Source: Candidatus Daviesbacteria bacterium
Lineage (GTDB): Bacteria; Patescibacteriota; Microgenomatia; Daviesbacterales; UBA10151
Assembly (NCBI GenBank): GCA_016183225.1
Contig: JACPEZ010000036.1
Coordinates: 1-17,921, forward strand
Direction of reading: 5' to 3'
DNA length: 17,921 nt
How positions within the stretch are numbered: position 1 is the stretch's first letter; each line of letters begins with the position of its first letter. The position numbers were made by a program, and so were the translations under genes. Below the pieces are notes generated by a model. It worked only from the letters and a program-made list of their open reading frames with translations. It was not told the origin of the DNA and did not search any database. This document shows positions 4,722-12,466 of this stretch, piece after piece.

Positions 4722-6395
4722 ATGGAAAAATTAAGAATTACCGACGTTATAAAAGCGAATGAAGCAGGAATTGTACCTGTAATTTCTGGTGGATTAGAGA
4801 GGTTAACCTGTGCCGAAAGAGTCTATCCTAAGATAATTTTGCAAGCTGTAAGAAGCGGTAGTTTAGCAAGACAGATTGATCTTGCATATATTGAGGCCCA
4901 AAGAAATCCAAGAACAGCAACTAATAATCCCCTGTCATCAACGGCAGGTGCATACTTTATTAATGAAGATGTTATTGGTGGCTCTCGCGAAAGAGAAGTT
5001 TTAGCTTATACAAATGCTTACGGGGAAGCTTTAGGACTTAGGCCGTTAAGCCAAAAAATTAAACTTGGACCAGGTATTGGATTTGTAGAAGCACCAAGGT
5101 TCTATCAACAACTCAAAACTTTAGGTTTAGGAGACCAAAACTTAACAATAAATTATACTTCCCCTTTCGGTACTGCTGAAACACGTAGAGGGATAAAAAG
5201 AATTGTGGACGCAAAGTTTAATCCCGAAGCAAATTTTATTCCTGATGACGGTGTGTTTCTTACAAGAGGAGCAACTGAAGGTATAGATCTTTTCATGGAT
5301 GCTATTGCAACTCTTAAACCAAATTCCCGGATAATTTTTCTAGGTCTTTCTTACTATACTGGTCCATTTTCTGCATTTCAAAAAGGACTTATAATAGATC
5401 GCCGCATAAAAAATCCCGAAAATTCTTCAATGGAGGCTAGATTTTTCCCTATCACTGAAGATATTACTTCTTCATTACCCCCTAACACTTCAGCCCTGGT
5501 TTTAACTATACCAAATAACCCAAATGGTGAAACCTACATTGATGATGAACTTAGAAAATTATTTATTTTAGCCAAAGAAAAAGGCTTATTTATCTTATTT
5601 GACGCTATTTTTGAAAATATGTACTTTGATGAAACTAAAAACTACCTATCATCCGTATTGCAAGCAGCTTTAGCAGCAGGCGCCTTGGACAGAGTAGTTA
5701 TTGTAGATAGTCTTTCCAAAACAATGAATTTTCCAGGAGAAAGAGTTGGATTTTTAGCAACAACGAATCAACGACTCAAAGATGCACTAACAGATATTGT
5801 TCTTGCCAGGATGTGCAATCCTCCTTTAACACTGGAACCAGTTATCCAATTTGAAGGTTTAGCTAGAAAGATTAAAAGTCTCCGAGTAAACGCACCCAAT
5901 ACTCGACTACCTGTAGTTATTGATAAAGCCTTGGAAGGTACTCCCTATTCGCTAGGAAAGGATTCTCTTATGAAAATGTATGAGGAGTGGGATCAATGGA
6001 ACGCAGAAGCTCTAAAGTTTTACAGAGGTAATCTGGAAATTACTAGGGCTGTATTAGATGGTTCTTTAGATGGAAACTCTCCAGATCAGGCGGCTTTCAA
6101 TACTTTAGTTAGATTAAGAGGACTTCCAGTGGGCACCAATAATATGGATTATCTTGCAAAACTGATGTTTACTCTAGCAACCTATACTCAAGTTGGTCCC
6201 TGTTTCGGATTATCTCAAAAGGTATGGGATAAAACTCTTGGAGTGTGGTCAAGAATAACTTACGCATGTAGCAGAGAAGATCTAATTGAGGGATTAATAA
6301 GACTTGTAACATTTAATAGATTCTATGCTGAATCAGATTTTGGAAACCCAAATAAATTTCCTGTTTTAGATATAAGTTTCAAGGATCAGATATGA
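4722..6395 (+). CDS. large PLP-dependent aminotransferase (class I/II), paralogue 1
   Basis: A 557-residue fold-type I PLP protein, much longer than a standard aminotransferase (about 400). The first ~115 residues lack family motifs. The core has TRGATEG (about 181-187), IPNNPNGETY (about 263-272), the cofactor Asp in FDAIFEN (D294), and the Schiff-base lysine in DSLSKTMNFPGERVGF (K333, with R341 for phosphate). A helical insertion (MYEEWDQWNAEALKFYRGN) and GVWSRITYA, holding the probable carboxylate-binding Arg, follow. Length and layout recall aspartate 4-decarboxylase-type or alanine aminotransferase-like enzymes, but I would not assign a substrate. ATG at 4722 is preferred to TTG at 4713 because GGGAGG (4706-4711) lies 10 bases before it. 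Its stop overlaps the start of paralogue 2 (ATGA). Confidence 0.82.
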   Translation: MEKLRITDVIKANEAGIVPVISGGLERLTCAERVYPKIILQAVRSGSLARQIDLAYIEAQRNPRTATNNPLSSTAGAYFINEDVIGGSREREVLAYTNAYGEALGLRPLSQKIKLGPGIGFVEAPRFYQQLKTLGLGDQNLTINYTSPFGTAETRRGIKRIVDAKFNPEANFIPDDGVFLTRGATEGIDLFMDAIATLKPNSRIIFLGLSYYTGPFSAFQKGLIIDRRIKNPENSSMEARFFPITEDITSSLPPNTSALVLTIPNNPNGETYIDDELRKLFILAKEKGLFILFDAIFENMYFDETKNYLSSVLQAALAAGALDRVVIVDSLSKTMNFPGERVGFLATTNQRLKDALTDIVLARMCNPPLTLEPVIQFEGLARKIKSLRVNAPNTRLPVVIDKALEGTPYSLGKDSLMKMYEEWDQWNAEALKFYRGNLEITRAVLDGSLDGNSPDQAAFNTLVRLRGLPVGTNNMDYLAKLMFTLATYTQVGPCFGLSQKVWDKTLGVWSRITYACSREDLIEGLIRLVTFNRFYAESDFGNPNKFPVLDISFKDQI

Positions 6396-7870
6396 AAAAA
6401 TTAATTATTCCAAAAAAATCCTATTTTAAAAAAGCATATAAACTACTCTTTGATAGCGAGATTAAACTCAGAGAGAAAAACTATGATTATTATCACTTAA
6501 ACGAAAAAATTTATGACTGTGAAGATTTTCAAAAATTAGTGCTAACTGAAGGTCCTGGAAAAATTGTAAAGATTTCATCAGGTACTTCTGACAGGAAAGC
6601 TTTTCCAGGATACATTGAACAATCTGTAGCTGATTTAAAGAGCAATAAATACTATCGCAATTATACTTCGCCAAACGGGTATAGACTTGCTCGTAGAAGT
6701 TTGGCTTTAATGGAAAGCTCAAAACTTAAAGATGGGATTTACTCGGAAAAAGATATCTGTTTAACGAGCGGATCAACTGGTGCAATTACAATAGTATTTG
6801 AATACATAAAAAATAAATGGCCTAAAGGTGAAGTTCTCATTGCCACCCCAGCCTATTATTTGTACAAATTTGCTGCGAACTACTGGAATCTTAAATATAG
6901 GGAGGTATTTTCATTTCAAAATAATTCATTTAAGTCAGTAGACGAAGTAATAAAAAAAATAACAAGCAAAACCAAACTTATTGTTATCACTCAACCATTG
7001 AACCCAACAGGTGAAATATACACAGAGAAGGAAATTAAAAAACTTACCCAGATTGCCTCAAGAAAAGGAATTCTTCTTTTAATAGATGAATTATTTTTTG
7101 ATTTGATATTTGAAAAAAATAAGTATAAAGATAGCACGGTAATCGCTTCAGAATTAAACGCCCTGGACAATATTGCAGTAATCAGAGGCTATTCTAAAAA
7201 TAAAAATTTAGCAGCATTTAGACTAGGTTACCTACTTTCCAAAAACGAAAACCTGATGATATATGCTGAAACCATTTCAGAAGTAAGGCAATGTTTCCCA
7301 GTTGCCTCCAATTTTGCAGGAATAATAATTCTTGATGCATTTATACAAAGTTTAGATTGCCTCGTAAATAAAAATAGTAACAAGCCCTTATCAAGTTTGG
7401 TAAATCAACTAAAAAAGGGGTTTAATTTCGCCGAATCTATAAATAATATGTCTGTTAAACAGTTGATTGCAAAATACAAAGAATATAAGAAGTATTTCAA
7501 AAATATAATGAATTTTTATTCTAACAATTTTGATATAGCCCAAGAAATACTAAAGGACGAGATAGAGATATCTATTCCAAAAAAATCTGCTTTTAATACA
7601 TTTGTCAAAATAAAGGGATTAACTGATATAAATTTTTTCGATTTCTGTTTTAACTTCTACTTAACCGCGGGTATAGAAACACAAATTGGACCATGTTATG
7701 CGTTTGATCAGGAAAAATGGGAGGAAAATCCGAATCTAGGTTTTTGGATGAGAATTACTTTTGCCAGAGATACAAAACAGTTCAAATACGGTTTAAAAAG
7801 ATTTATTGAATTTAAGAAATTATACTTAAGTAATCAAGACAGATTCTTAAAAACCGGCTTATATTTTTAA
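6392..7870 (+). CDS. PLP-dependent aminotransferase (class I/II), paralogue 2
   Basis: A 492-residue relative of the preceding protein. Core motifs: TSGSTGA (about 125-131), QPLNPTGEIY (201-210), IDELFFD (D232), and the lysine box RGYSKNKNLAAFRLGY with K269 and R277; FWMRITFAR near the end carries the carboxylate Arg. Shared blocks with paralogue 1, such as SAFNTFVKIKGLT/AAFNTLVRLRGLP and ETQIGPCYAFDQEKW/YTQVGPCFGLSQKVW, show a tandem duplication followed by wide divergence. The gene is visibly richer in A+T and lysine/asparagine codons than its neighbours. AAGGA at 6381-6385 is a good Shine-Dalgarno inside the upstream gene, and the 4-base overlap implies coupled, roughly equal synthesis, compatible with a heterodimer. 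Substrate unknown; a histidine link is inferred from the T-box and hisS. Confidence 0.8.
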   Translation: MKKLIIPKKSYFKKAYKLLFDSEIKLREKNYDYYHLNEKIYDCEDFQKLVLTEGPGKIVKISSGTSDRKAFPGYIEQSVADLKSNKYYRNYTSPNGYRLARRSLALMESSKLKDGIYSEKDICLTSGSTGAITIVFEYIKNKWPKGEVLIATPAYYLYKFAANYWNLKYREVFSFQNNSFKSVDEVIKKITSKTKLIVITQPLNPTGEIYTEKEIKKLTQIASRKGILLLIDELFFDLIFEKNKYKDSTVIASELNALDNIAVIRGYSKNKNLAAFRLGYLLSKNENLMIYAETISEVRQCFPVASNFAGIIILDAFIQSLDCLVNKNSNKPLSSLVNQLKKGFNFAESINNMSVKQLIAKYKEYKKYFKNIMNFYSNNFDIAQEILKDEIEISIPKKSAFNTFVKIKGLTDINFFDFCFNFYLTAGIETQIGPCYAFDQEKWEENPNLGFWMRITFARDTKQFKYGLKRFIEFKKLYLSNQDRFLKTGLYF

Positions 7871-7896
7871 GCGAAATTATGTTAGGATAGGATCAT

Positions 7897-8778
7897 ATGA
7901 TTAAAGCGCCGCCAACACCAAAAGGATTTAGGGATTTAAAGCCGGAGATGGCTAAGGCTAAACGTGAGGCAATTAACAAAATTGTCAGCGTTTTGCAAGA
8001 TAGTGGCTTTGTGCCAATTGACACCCCCACTATTGAATTTGCCGAAACTCTGGAAGGAAAATATGGGGAAGAAGAAAAACTAATTTATAAGTTCACAGAC
8101 CGTGGCGGCAGAAAACTGGCTTTGCGATATGATTTAACAGTGCCACTGGCCAGATATGTGGCCACTTACAATCCTCCTTTACCATTTAGGAGATATCAAA
8201 TAGGCCAGGTCTTTAGAGGTGAAAATCCCCAAAAAGGCCGCTTTCGCGAATTTACCCAGTTTGATTTTGACTCTGTCGGATCAAGTGACCCAAAAGAAGA
8301 TGCCCTGATTATTGCTGCGGCAGTCAAATCTTTGGAGGCTTTGGGGATTAAAAATTTTAAGATTTTGGTAAATGACAGAAGTATTTTTGCCGGTCTGCCT
8401 CCTTCGGTTATTCGAATAATTGATAAGATTAAAAAAATTGGCAGGGAAGGAGTGATTGATGAATTGATTAAAGCAGGTTATTCGGAAGAGCAGTTACAAA
8501 CTATTGAATCTAACGGACCAACGGAAAATTTACAAAATATATTCAAAGAGTTGGAAAATTTGGGTGTAGCAAAAGATAAATATGAGTTCTCCCCCACATT
8601 GGCCCGAGGTTTGGATTACTATACCGGTCTAATTATTGAGGCGGAAATTGAAGAATATGGTGGTGGATCAGTAGGCGGCGGAGGCAGATATGATAATTTA
8701 ATTGGCATATTTGCTAAAAAAAGTATCCCCGCTGTTGGTTTTTCTTTTGGACTTGATCGCCTCCTGGAAATCTTATGA
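7897..8778 (+). CDS. hisS: histidyl-tRNA synthetase catalytic core, no anticodon-binding domain
   Basis: A 293-residue class II synthetase. Visible: PKGFRD at 8-13, LRYDLTVPLARYVA (76-89, the variant that replaces RPEGT), motif 2 RRYQIGQVFRGENPQKGRFR (98-117) then EFTQFDFD, the histidine-specific LARGLDYYTG (236-245), GGGGRYD (260-266) and motif 3 AVGFSFGLDRLLEIL (279-293). The catalytic residues look complete, so it should activate histidine and load tRNA-His in the cytoplasm. Standard HisRS runs to about 420 residues with a C-terminal anticodon-binding domain; here TGA follows motif 3 directly. HisZ also lacks that domain but usually loses catalytic signatures, which are kept here. AGGATAGGA (7884-7892) is its Shine-Dalgarno; it is last in the tRNA-His/aminotransferase unit and overlaps the convergent gene by 6 bases. 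Confidence 0.9.
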   Translation: MIKAPPTPKGFRDLKPEMAKAKREAINKIVSVLQDSGFVPIDTPTIEFAETLEGKYGEEEKLIYKFTDRGGRKLALRYDLTVPLARYVATYNPPLPFRRYQIGQVFRGENPQKGRFREFTQFDFDSVGSSDPKEDALIIAAAVKSLEALGIKNFKILVNDRSIFAGLPPSVIRIIDKIKKIGREGVIDELIKAGYSEEQLQTIESNGPTENLQNIFKELENLGVAKDKYEFSPTLARGLDYYTGLIIEAEIEEYGGGSVGGGGRYDNLIGIFAKKSIPAVGFSFGLDRLLEIL

Positions 8779-9834
8779 TATATTACTCCTAGCTGGAACC
8801 AACCGATTAACTCTCTGTAGATTACGAAGGTCGATATCCTGCTCAATAAATAATTCCTCTTCCCGAAGCGTGCTAGTAAACCAACCGGCACCTACTGTTT
8901 CTCCCAACTGCCGATACCTATCTATCAATTTAATTGAACCCCTTTTTCTCTGGAGTATAGCGGCAAGAAAAACCTCCAGTCTTATCCGATCAGCAAAATC
9001 CGTGGGCATTGTTCTTTCCTGCTCCTGGTAAATTACTCTAAGACACTCCCAGTACGTGGTATCCGGTTTAACCAAACCTTTATCTAAAAACAACCTTGCC
9101 AATTTGGTTTCGCGACTGGAAGATGCATTCTGTACCATGATACCGACCAATTCATTAGCAGAAACCCTCCGACGCAAAACAGTTACGTACCGATTTAGCT
9201 GTTCAAGAGAATCCGGATCAATTTCCCGTACCAAGCGCCACCCGGCGGTTTCGTCCCGTTCCCTATCGGCAATTAAAAATAGCCATTCACTGCGAGTTTG
9301 TGGCAGTTGGTCGGGGGGCAACCCGGCAAAAATGTTTTTTAACTGAAGCCATACTTGAACCCTTCGTTGCAACTGTTCAGGCGTTCTTCTTAAAACCTCC
9401 GCTCTTATTTCTCTAATTTCTTCTTTAGTCCTCCGGCGTAAGGGTTGATCGGTGCGCCCAACATGACTTAGGGCGTTAGCTATCCTGGTAATAGGCATTA
9501 TTCCCCTATCCAGTCCTCTTTCTTGAACAATAGCTTCCTGTATTTCTGCAGGTGACATCCCGAGCTGTGCATAAGGCCTGATGTCAGGAACAATAGATCC
9601 TCTGGTGGAAGCTATGGATTCTCTCCATTGTTCGGGAGTGGGCGTTTCAAGATAACCATCTCTAAAAAGATCGGCCCTGGCTCTTCTTACCCTTTCAAAG
9701 GATAAACCTACCCGTTCTGCAATAACTCTGCTGCCCGGAAAAGTCTGCTTATTTGTTTCGGCTTCTTTTAAAACATTAAATACTGTTTCCCTGTTGGATC
9801 CGTCTCTAAATCTTTTTTCTACACTCATAACCAT
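8773..9834 (-). CDS. HTH-like protein of unknown function (353 aa)
   Basis: A 353-residue, arginine- and glutamate-rich soluble protein. Residues about 15-65 (NRETVFNVLKEAETNKQTFPGSRVIAERVGLSFERVRRARADLFRDGYLETPT) look like a winged-helix/HTH domain: a helix, 'VIAERVGLS.ERVRRARADL' as the recognition unit, and a short wing. The rest is helical, with no catalytic motif I can name. A DNA-binding regulator is the most likely role and it lies next to the histidine cluster, so it is a candidate for binding the operator-like elements at 2946 and 4202, but this is speculation. No Shine-Dalgarno; TATAGT (9845-9840) ends 5 bases before the ATG, suggesting a leaderless message. An in-frame ATG two codons later (MSVEKRF) is an alternative start. 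Confidence 0.65.
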   Translation of the reverse strand: MVMSVEKRFRDGSNRETVFNVLKEAETNKQTFPGSRVIAERVGLSFERVRRARADLFRDGYLETPTPEQWRESIASTRGSIVPDIRPYAQLGMSPAEIQEAIVQERGLDRGIMPITRIANALSHVGRTDQPLRRRTKEEIREIRAEVLRRTPEQLQRRVQVWLQLKNIFAGLPPDQLPQTRSEWLFLIADRERDETAGWRLVREIDPDSLEQLNRYVTVLRRRVSANELVGIMVQNASSSRETKLARLFLDKGLVKPDTTYWECLRVIYQEQERTMPTDFADRIRLEVFLAAILQRKRGSIKLIDRYRQLGETVGAGWFTSTLREEELFIEQDIDLRNLQRVNRLVPARSNIS

Positions 9835-9900
9835 ATGATACTATAAGATGTTACTATTTGCAAGCTTGATTCTTAATTCCTAATTTTATATTCTGAATAT

Positions 9901-10839
9901 GTGGCCTCCGGAATTTTTACCAAACCATGGCCGTATCTGGCTTTAATACTTGCCCACATGATCTGGGGGGGGAATTTTGTGGTGGCCAAAGTCACTTTGC
10001 AGGAGTTCCCTACTTACTCCCTGGCATTTCTCCGTTTTGCCCTGGCTTCTTTATTTTTGGCTCCCTTTTTCTTTGCAGAAAGAAAAAAAGTAAAAATTGA
10101 CAAAAAAGATATCCCAAAATTAACCCTGATTGGAGTTTTAATGATTACTCTAAACATTACCTTTTTCTTTACCGGTATCCAGAAAACCACTGTCATTAAT
10201 GCCTCGGTTTTAACTTTGATTATTCCCATGCTCTCCGTGCTTTTAGGCTGGTGGTTTTTAAAAGAAAAAGTCTATTTGATTAATCTGGCCGGAATTTTTG
10301 CCGGACTAATGGGAGCCTTAATCATTGTGGGAGTACCCAGAGCTTTGTTCGGAGATGTATCTGTCCAATCATTAACCGGCAATTTATTAATTATTCTGGC
10401 AGCCATAGTCTGGGTAGCGGGAGCAGTTGTATCCCGCCAGATGCTCAAAAAATATTCCTCCCTGACATTGGTGGCCTTTGCCTTTTTAATCGGCATGATC
10501 ACTTTTTTCCCTCTGGCTGCTTTTGAATATCTGGCAAATCCCGGCTGGACTGCCCGATTGAGCTTACTGGGGATACTGGGACTTTTATACATGACCATGC
10601 TCTCGTCGGTTTCTGCCTATTTTTTATTTGAATGGGGGCTGGCCAAAACTTCTGTCATCATAGCCGATTTATTCCAATACATTGAGCCTTTTGTGGCTAC
10701 CGCTTTGGCAGTCTTAATTTTATCCGAAAGCATATCTCTGGATTTTGGCATAGGAGCAATCTTAATAGCTGTTGGGGTATATCTGGGCACTTTTGCCAAA
10801 GAAGCCCATCATAGACATCACAAGGCACATAGGGTATAA
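9901..10839 (+). CDS. EamA-family transporter (DMT superfamily)
   Basis: A 312-residue integral membrane protein with about ten hydrophobic helices in two similar halves, as expected for EamA/DMT exporters (usual length about 300). The first EamA repeat begins at LILAHMIWGGNFVVAKV (residues about 15-31), the second at LLIILAAIVWVAGAVVS (about 161-177). These proteins export amino acids or other metabolites across the cytoplasmic membrane; substrate cannot be predicted. The C-terminus is His/Lys-rich (KEAHHRHHKAHRV). The start is GTG at 9901; TATATT (9887-9892) places transcription at or next to it, so it appears leaderless. Its stop codon TAA lies inside the TATAAT box of the rpmE promoter. 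Confidence 0.88.
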   Translation: MASGIFTKPWPYLALILAHMIWGGNFVVAKVTLQEFPTYSLAFLRFALASLFLAPFFFAERKKVKIDKKDIPKLTLIGVLMITLNITFFFTGIQKTTVINASVLTLIIPMLSVLLGWWFLKEKVYLINLAGIFAGLMGALIIVGVPRALFGDVSVQSLTGNLLIILAAIVWVAGAVVSRQMLKKYSSLTLVAFAFLIGMITFFPLAAFEYLANPGWTARLSLLGILGLLYMTMLSSVSAYFLFEWGLAKTSVIIADLFQYIEPFVATALAVLILSESISLDFGIGAILIAVGVYLGTFAKEAHHRHHKAHRV

Positions 10840-10840
10840 T
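10812..10840 (+). promoter_or_regulatory. promoter of rpmE-prfA inside the end of the transporter gene
   Basis: TAGACA (10812-10817), spacer of 17, TATAAT (10835-10840). The stop codon of the transporter gene is embedded in the -10 box. Transcription would start about 2-3 bases before the rpmE ATG at 10850. Confidence 0.75.
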
Positions 10841-10849
10841 TTAGCCAAT

Positions 10850-11176
10850 ATGAAAGCTAGTTTACATCCAGTTTGGTACCCGGAGGCCAGGGTAACTTGC
10901 GCCTGCGGGAACACTTTTATAACCGGCTCGAGCTTGCCGGAAATCCGGGTGGAAATTTGCTCCGGCTGTCATCCCCTTTTTACCGGCCAGCAAAAATTTG
11001 TTGACACTTTGGGACAGGTTGAGAGATTTCAAAAGAAAACAGAAATTTCCGAAGGGAAAAAGGAAGAGCGAAAAAGAATTCTGGAAGCCAGAAAAAGCAA
11101 AGTTGCAGAGCAAAAGAAAGAAAGACCAAGTCTTAAAGACTTACTAATGCAGGCCCGCAAAACCGCAGTCAGTTAG
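10850..11176 (+). CDS. rpmE: 50S ribosomal protein L31 with C-terminal extension
   Basis: A 108-residue protein. Residues 1-65 are L31: MKASLHPVWYPEARVTCACGNTF, with the zinc-binding pairs CAC (17-19) and CSGC (about 38-41), then HPLFTGQQKFVDTLGQVERF. L31 normally ends near 70; here a lysine/glutamate-rich helical tail of about 40 residues follows (EISEGKKEERKRILEARKSK). L31 binds the large subunit near the bridge to the head of the small subunit. I chose ATG 10850 because the L31 domain begins there and the promoter is just upstream; earlier in-frame codons lie inside the transporter gene. prfA starts on the very next base after the stop. Confidence 0.93.
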   Translation: MKASLHPVWYPEARVTCACGNTFITGSSLPEIRVEICSGCHPLFTGQQKFVDTLGQVERFQKKTEISEGKKEERKRILEARKSKVAEQKKERPSLKDLLMQARKTAVS

Positions 11177-12022
11177 ATGGATATAGATAAACAAATAAAC
11201 GATCTCAAAGGTTTGCTTAATGATCCTGATCTGGGAGATTTAGCTCAAGCGGAAATTGAGGAATTGGAGAAACAGAAACAAAGCCTTCGGCCTTCAGTCG
11301 TCAGTCGTCAGTCGTCAGATTTAATGACTGATCGCTGTATCCTGGAAATAAGAGCTGCGGCCGGCGGGGATGAAGCGGGGATTTTTGCCGGTGATCTGCT
11401 TCGAATGTACACAAGATTTGCTCAAAACCAGAAATGGAAAATAGAAGTTCTTGATAAATTTGTACTCAAAATTTCAGGAAAGGATTGTTACAATATGCTA
11501 AAGCATGAATCGGGAGTTCACCGGGTACAAAGAGTACCCATTACCGAAAGTCAGGGCAGAATTCATACCTCCACCGCCACAGTGGCGGTTTTACCGGAGG
11601 TAACCTCTAGGGAAATCTTTATTAACCCGGCGGACGTTACTTTTGAGGCTTTTAGAAGTGGCGGCCATGGAGGGCAGAATGTCAATAAAGTTTCAACAGC
11701 AGTCAGGCTTAAGCATATTCCAACGGGAATTGTGGTGACTGCCCAAACGGAAAGATTTCAGGCTCAAAATCGGGAAATTGCCATGGATCTGCTCCGGGCC
11801 AAAATCTGGCAGATGGAAGAAGAAAAAAGAGAAAGAGAAGTTTCCGGCAACAGAGCTTCTCAAATAGGCACGGGTGACCGGGCGGAAAAAATCAGAACCT
11901 ATAATTTCCCCCAAAACAGGGTGACCGATCATCGCCTCAACAAATCCTGGCACAATCTGGAAAAAATTATGGACGGAAACCTTGAACCGATTATTAAAAC
12001 TCTGTCCGCATCTACCATATAA
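11177..12022 (+). CDS. prfA: peptide chain release factor 1, short N-terminal domain
   Basis: A 281-residue class I release factor that ends translation at UAA/UAG. The catalytic GGQ lies in SGGHGGQNVNK (Q167). The codon-reading tripeptide in HRVQRVPITESQGRIHTS is P-I-T (121-123), the PxT type of RF1 rather than the SPF of RF2. RF1 is usually about 355-360 residues; here most of domain 1 is absent, leaving about 50 residues before RAAAGGDEA. Small-genome bacteria often have such short forms. A 7-base tandem repeat is embedded at residues about 40-47 (SVVSRQSS). The start codon abuts the rpmE stop (TAGATG), so translation is probably coupled. Its 3' end overlaps the decayed toxin on the other strand by 11 bases. 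Confidence 0.92.
   Translation: MDIDKQINDLKGLLNDPDLGDLAQAEIEELEKQKQSLRPSVVSRQSSDLMTDRCILEIRAAAGGDEAGIFAGDLLRMYTRFAQNQKWKIEVLDKFVLKISGKDCYNMLKHESGVHRVQRVPITESQGRIHTSTATVAVLPEVTSREIFINPADVTFEAFRSGGHGGQNVNKVSTAVRLKHIPTGIVVTAQTERFQAQNREIAMDLLRAKIWQMEEEKREREVSGNRASQIGTGDRAEKIRTYNFPQNRVTDHRLNKSWHNLEKIMDGNLEPIIKTLSASTI
11294..11318 (+). repeat. 7-base tandem repeat inside prfA
   Basis: TCAGTCG is repeated three times plus TCAG (3.6 copies). It lies in frame in the linker between the shortened domain 1 and the core of RF1 and encodes S/V/R/Q-rich residues unlike normal RF1 sequence. Confidence 0.85.
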
Positions 12023-12174
12023 CATTCTTATAAATCTTCTTAATCTGTGTATCCTTTGTTACTAATGGTAAACTTAAAGTTTTAGCTGTGCTTGCAATAA
12101 TATTATCGTGAATTTCCAATAAGAACGTGTATCAAATACCAAAAAAGACTGTGTGTATCTATAACGATCTTCAC
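12012..12174 (-). pseudogene. decayed PIN-domain (VapC-like) toxin
   Basis: On the minus strand GTG at 12174-12172 overlaps the stop of the antitoxin-like gene (GTGA). It encodes a PIN start, VKIVIDTHSLFWYL with the first catalytic Asp, but stops at 12105-12103 after 24 codons. One frame over, FLLEIHDNIIASTAKTLS and LPLVTKDTQIKKIYKNVIW continue to TAG at 12014-12012; this is the C-terminal part of a PIN domain (HDxxIxATA, then PLVTKD with the late acid). About 80 central residues, including the middle acidic residues, are gone and the frame is shifted, so the RNase cannot be active. A remnant of a toxin-antitoxin pair. Confidence 0.75.
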
Positions 12175-12413
12175 TTTTTGTGTTTCTGATAAAGAATATG
12201 GTCTATGTCAAACTTAAACTCTGCCTCTTCCAAGTCTTTTTCTGTAACTTCAATACCCTTAAAAGCTTCTGCTAAAAATCCTTCAATTGGGTCTTTTCTA
12301 GGCTTTACTTTTTTCTTTTTTTTAGGTTCAGGTTTACCCAAAGCTTTTAAAGCCTTAATTTCTTCTTCCAAACTTTTAATTTTCTCCCAGGGAACAACAT
12401 ATTGCTGCTGCAT
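12171..12413 (-). CDS. antitoxin-like protein paired with the decayed PIN toxin
   Basis: An 80-residue, highly charged protein: an N-terminal helix (WEKIKSLEEEIKALKALG), a lysine-rich centre (KPEPKKKKKVKPRK), and an acidic C-terminal segment (GFLAEAFKGIEVTEKDLEEAEFKFD). The last part, of the form 'G.....TEKDLEEA', is typical of the toxin-wrapping tails of antitoxins that precede PIN toxins. Its stop overlaps the toxin start by 4 bases, the usual VapBC arrangement. I see no clear AbrB, RHH or Phd DNA-binding fold in the N-terminus. TATGAT (12425-12420) ends 6 bases before the ATG, so it should be leaderless. The antitoxin is intact while its toxin is not, as expected when toxin is lost first. 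Confidence 0.65.
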   Translation of the reverse strand: MQQQYVVPWEKIKSLEEEIKALKALGKPEPKKKKKVKPRKDPIEGFLAEAFKGIEVTEKDLEEAEFKFDIDHILYQKHKK

Positions 12414-12466
12414 TAATCTATCATATCACATTCAGCCCAGCTATCACAGATATCTAAATTTATTCC

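Noticed and set aside
4574..4762. 62-codon plus-strand frame running through the terminator and tRNA-His
   Set aside because: It lies over a terminator hairpin and a well-folded tRNA; the protein has no sensible composition.
7897..8778. HisZ (regulatory subunit of ATP phosphoribosyltransferase) instead of HisRS
   Set aside because: HisZ shares the missing C-terminal domain but usually lacks the full catalytic signatures; here motif 2, LARGLDYYTG and motif 3 are intact, no hisG is nearby, and the gene is under a tRNA-His-type T-box.
8776..9060. Frameshifted C-terminal domain of HisRS downstream of the stop
   Set aside because: Plus-strand frames after 8778 show no anticodon-binding-domain motifs; the region is explained by the convergent gene.
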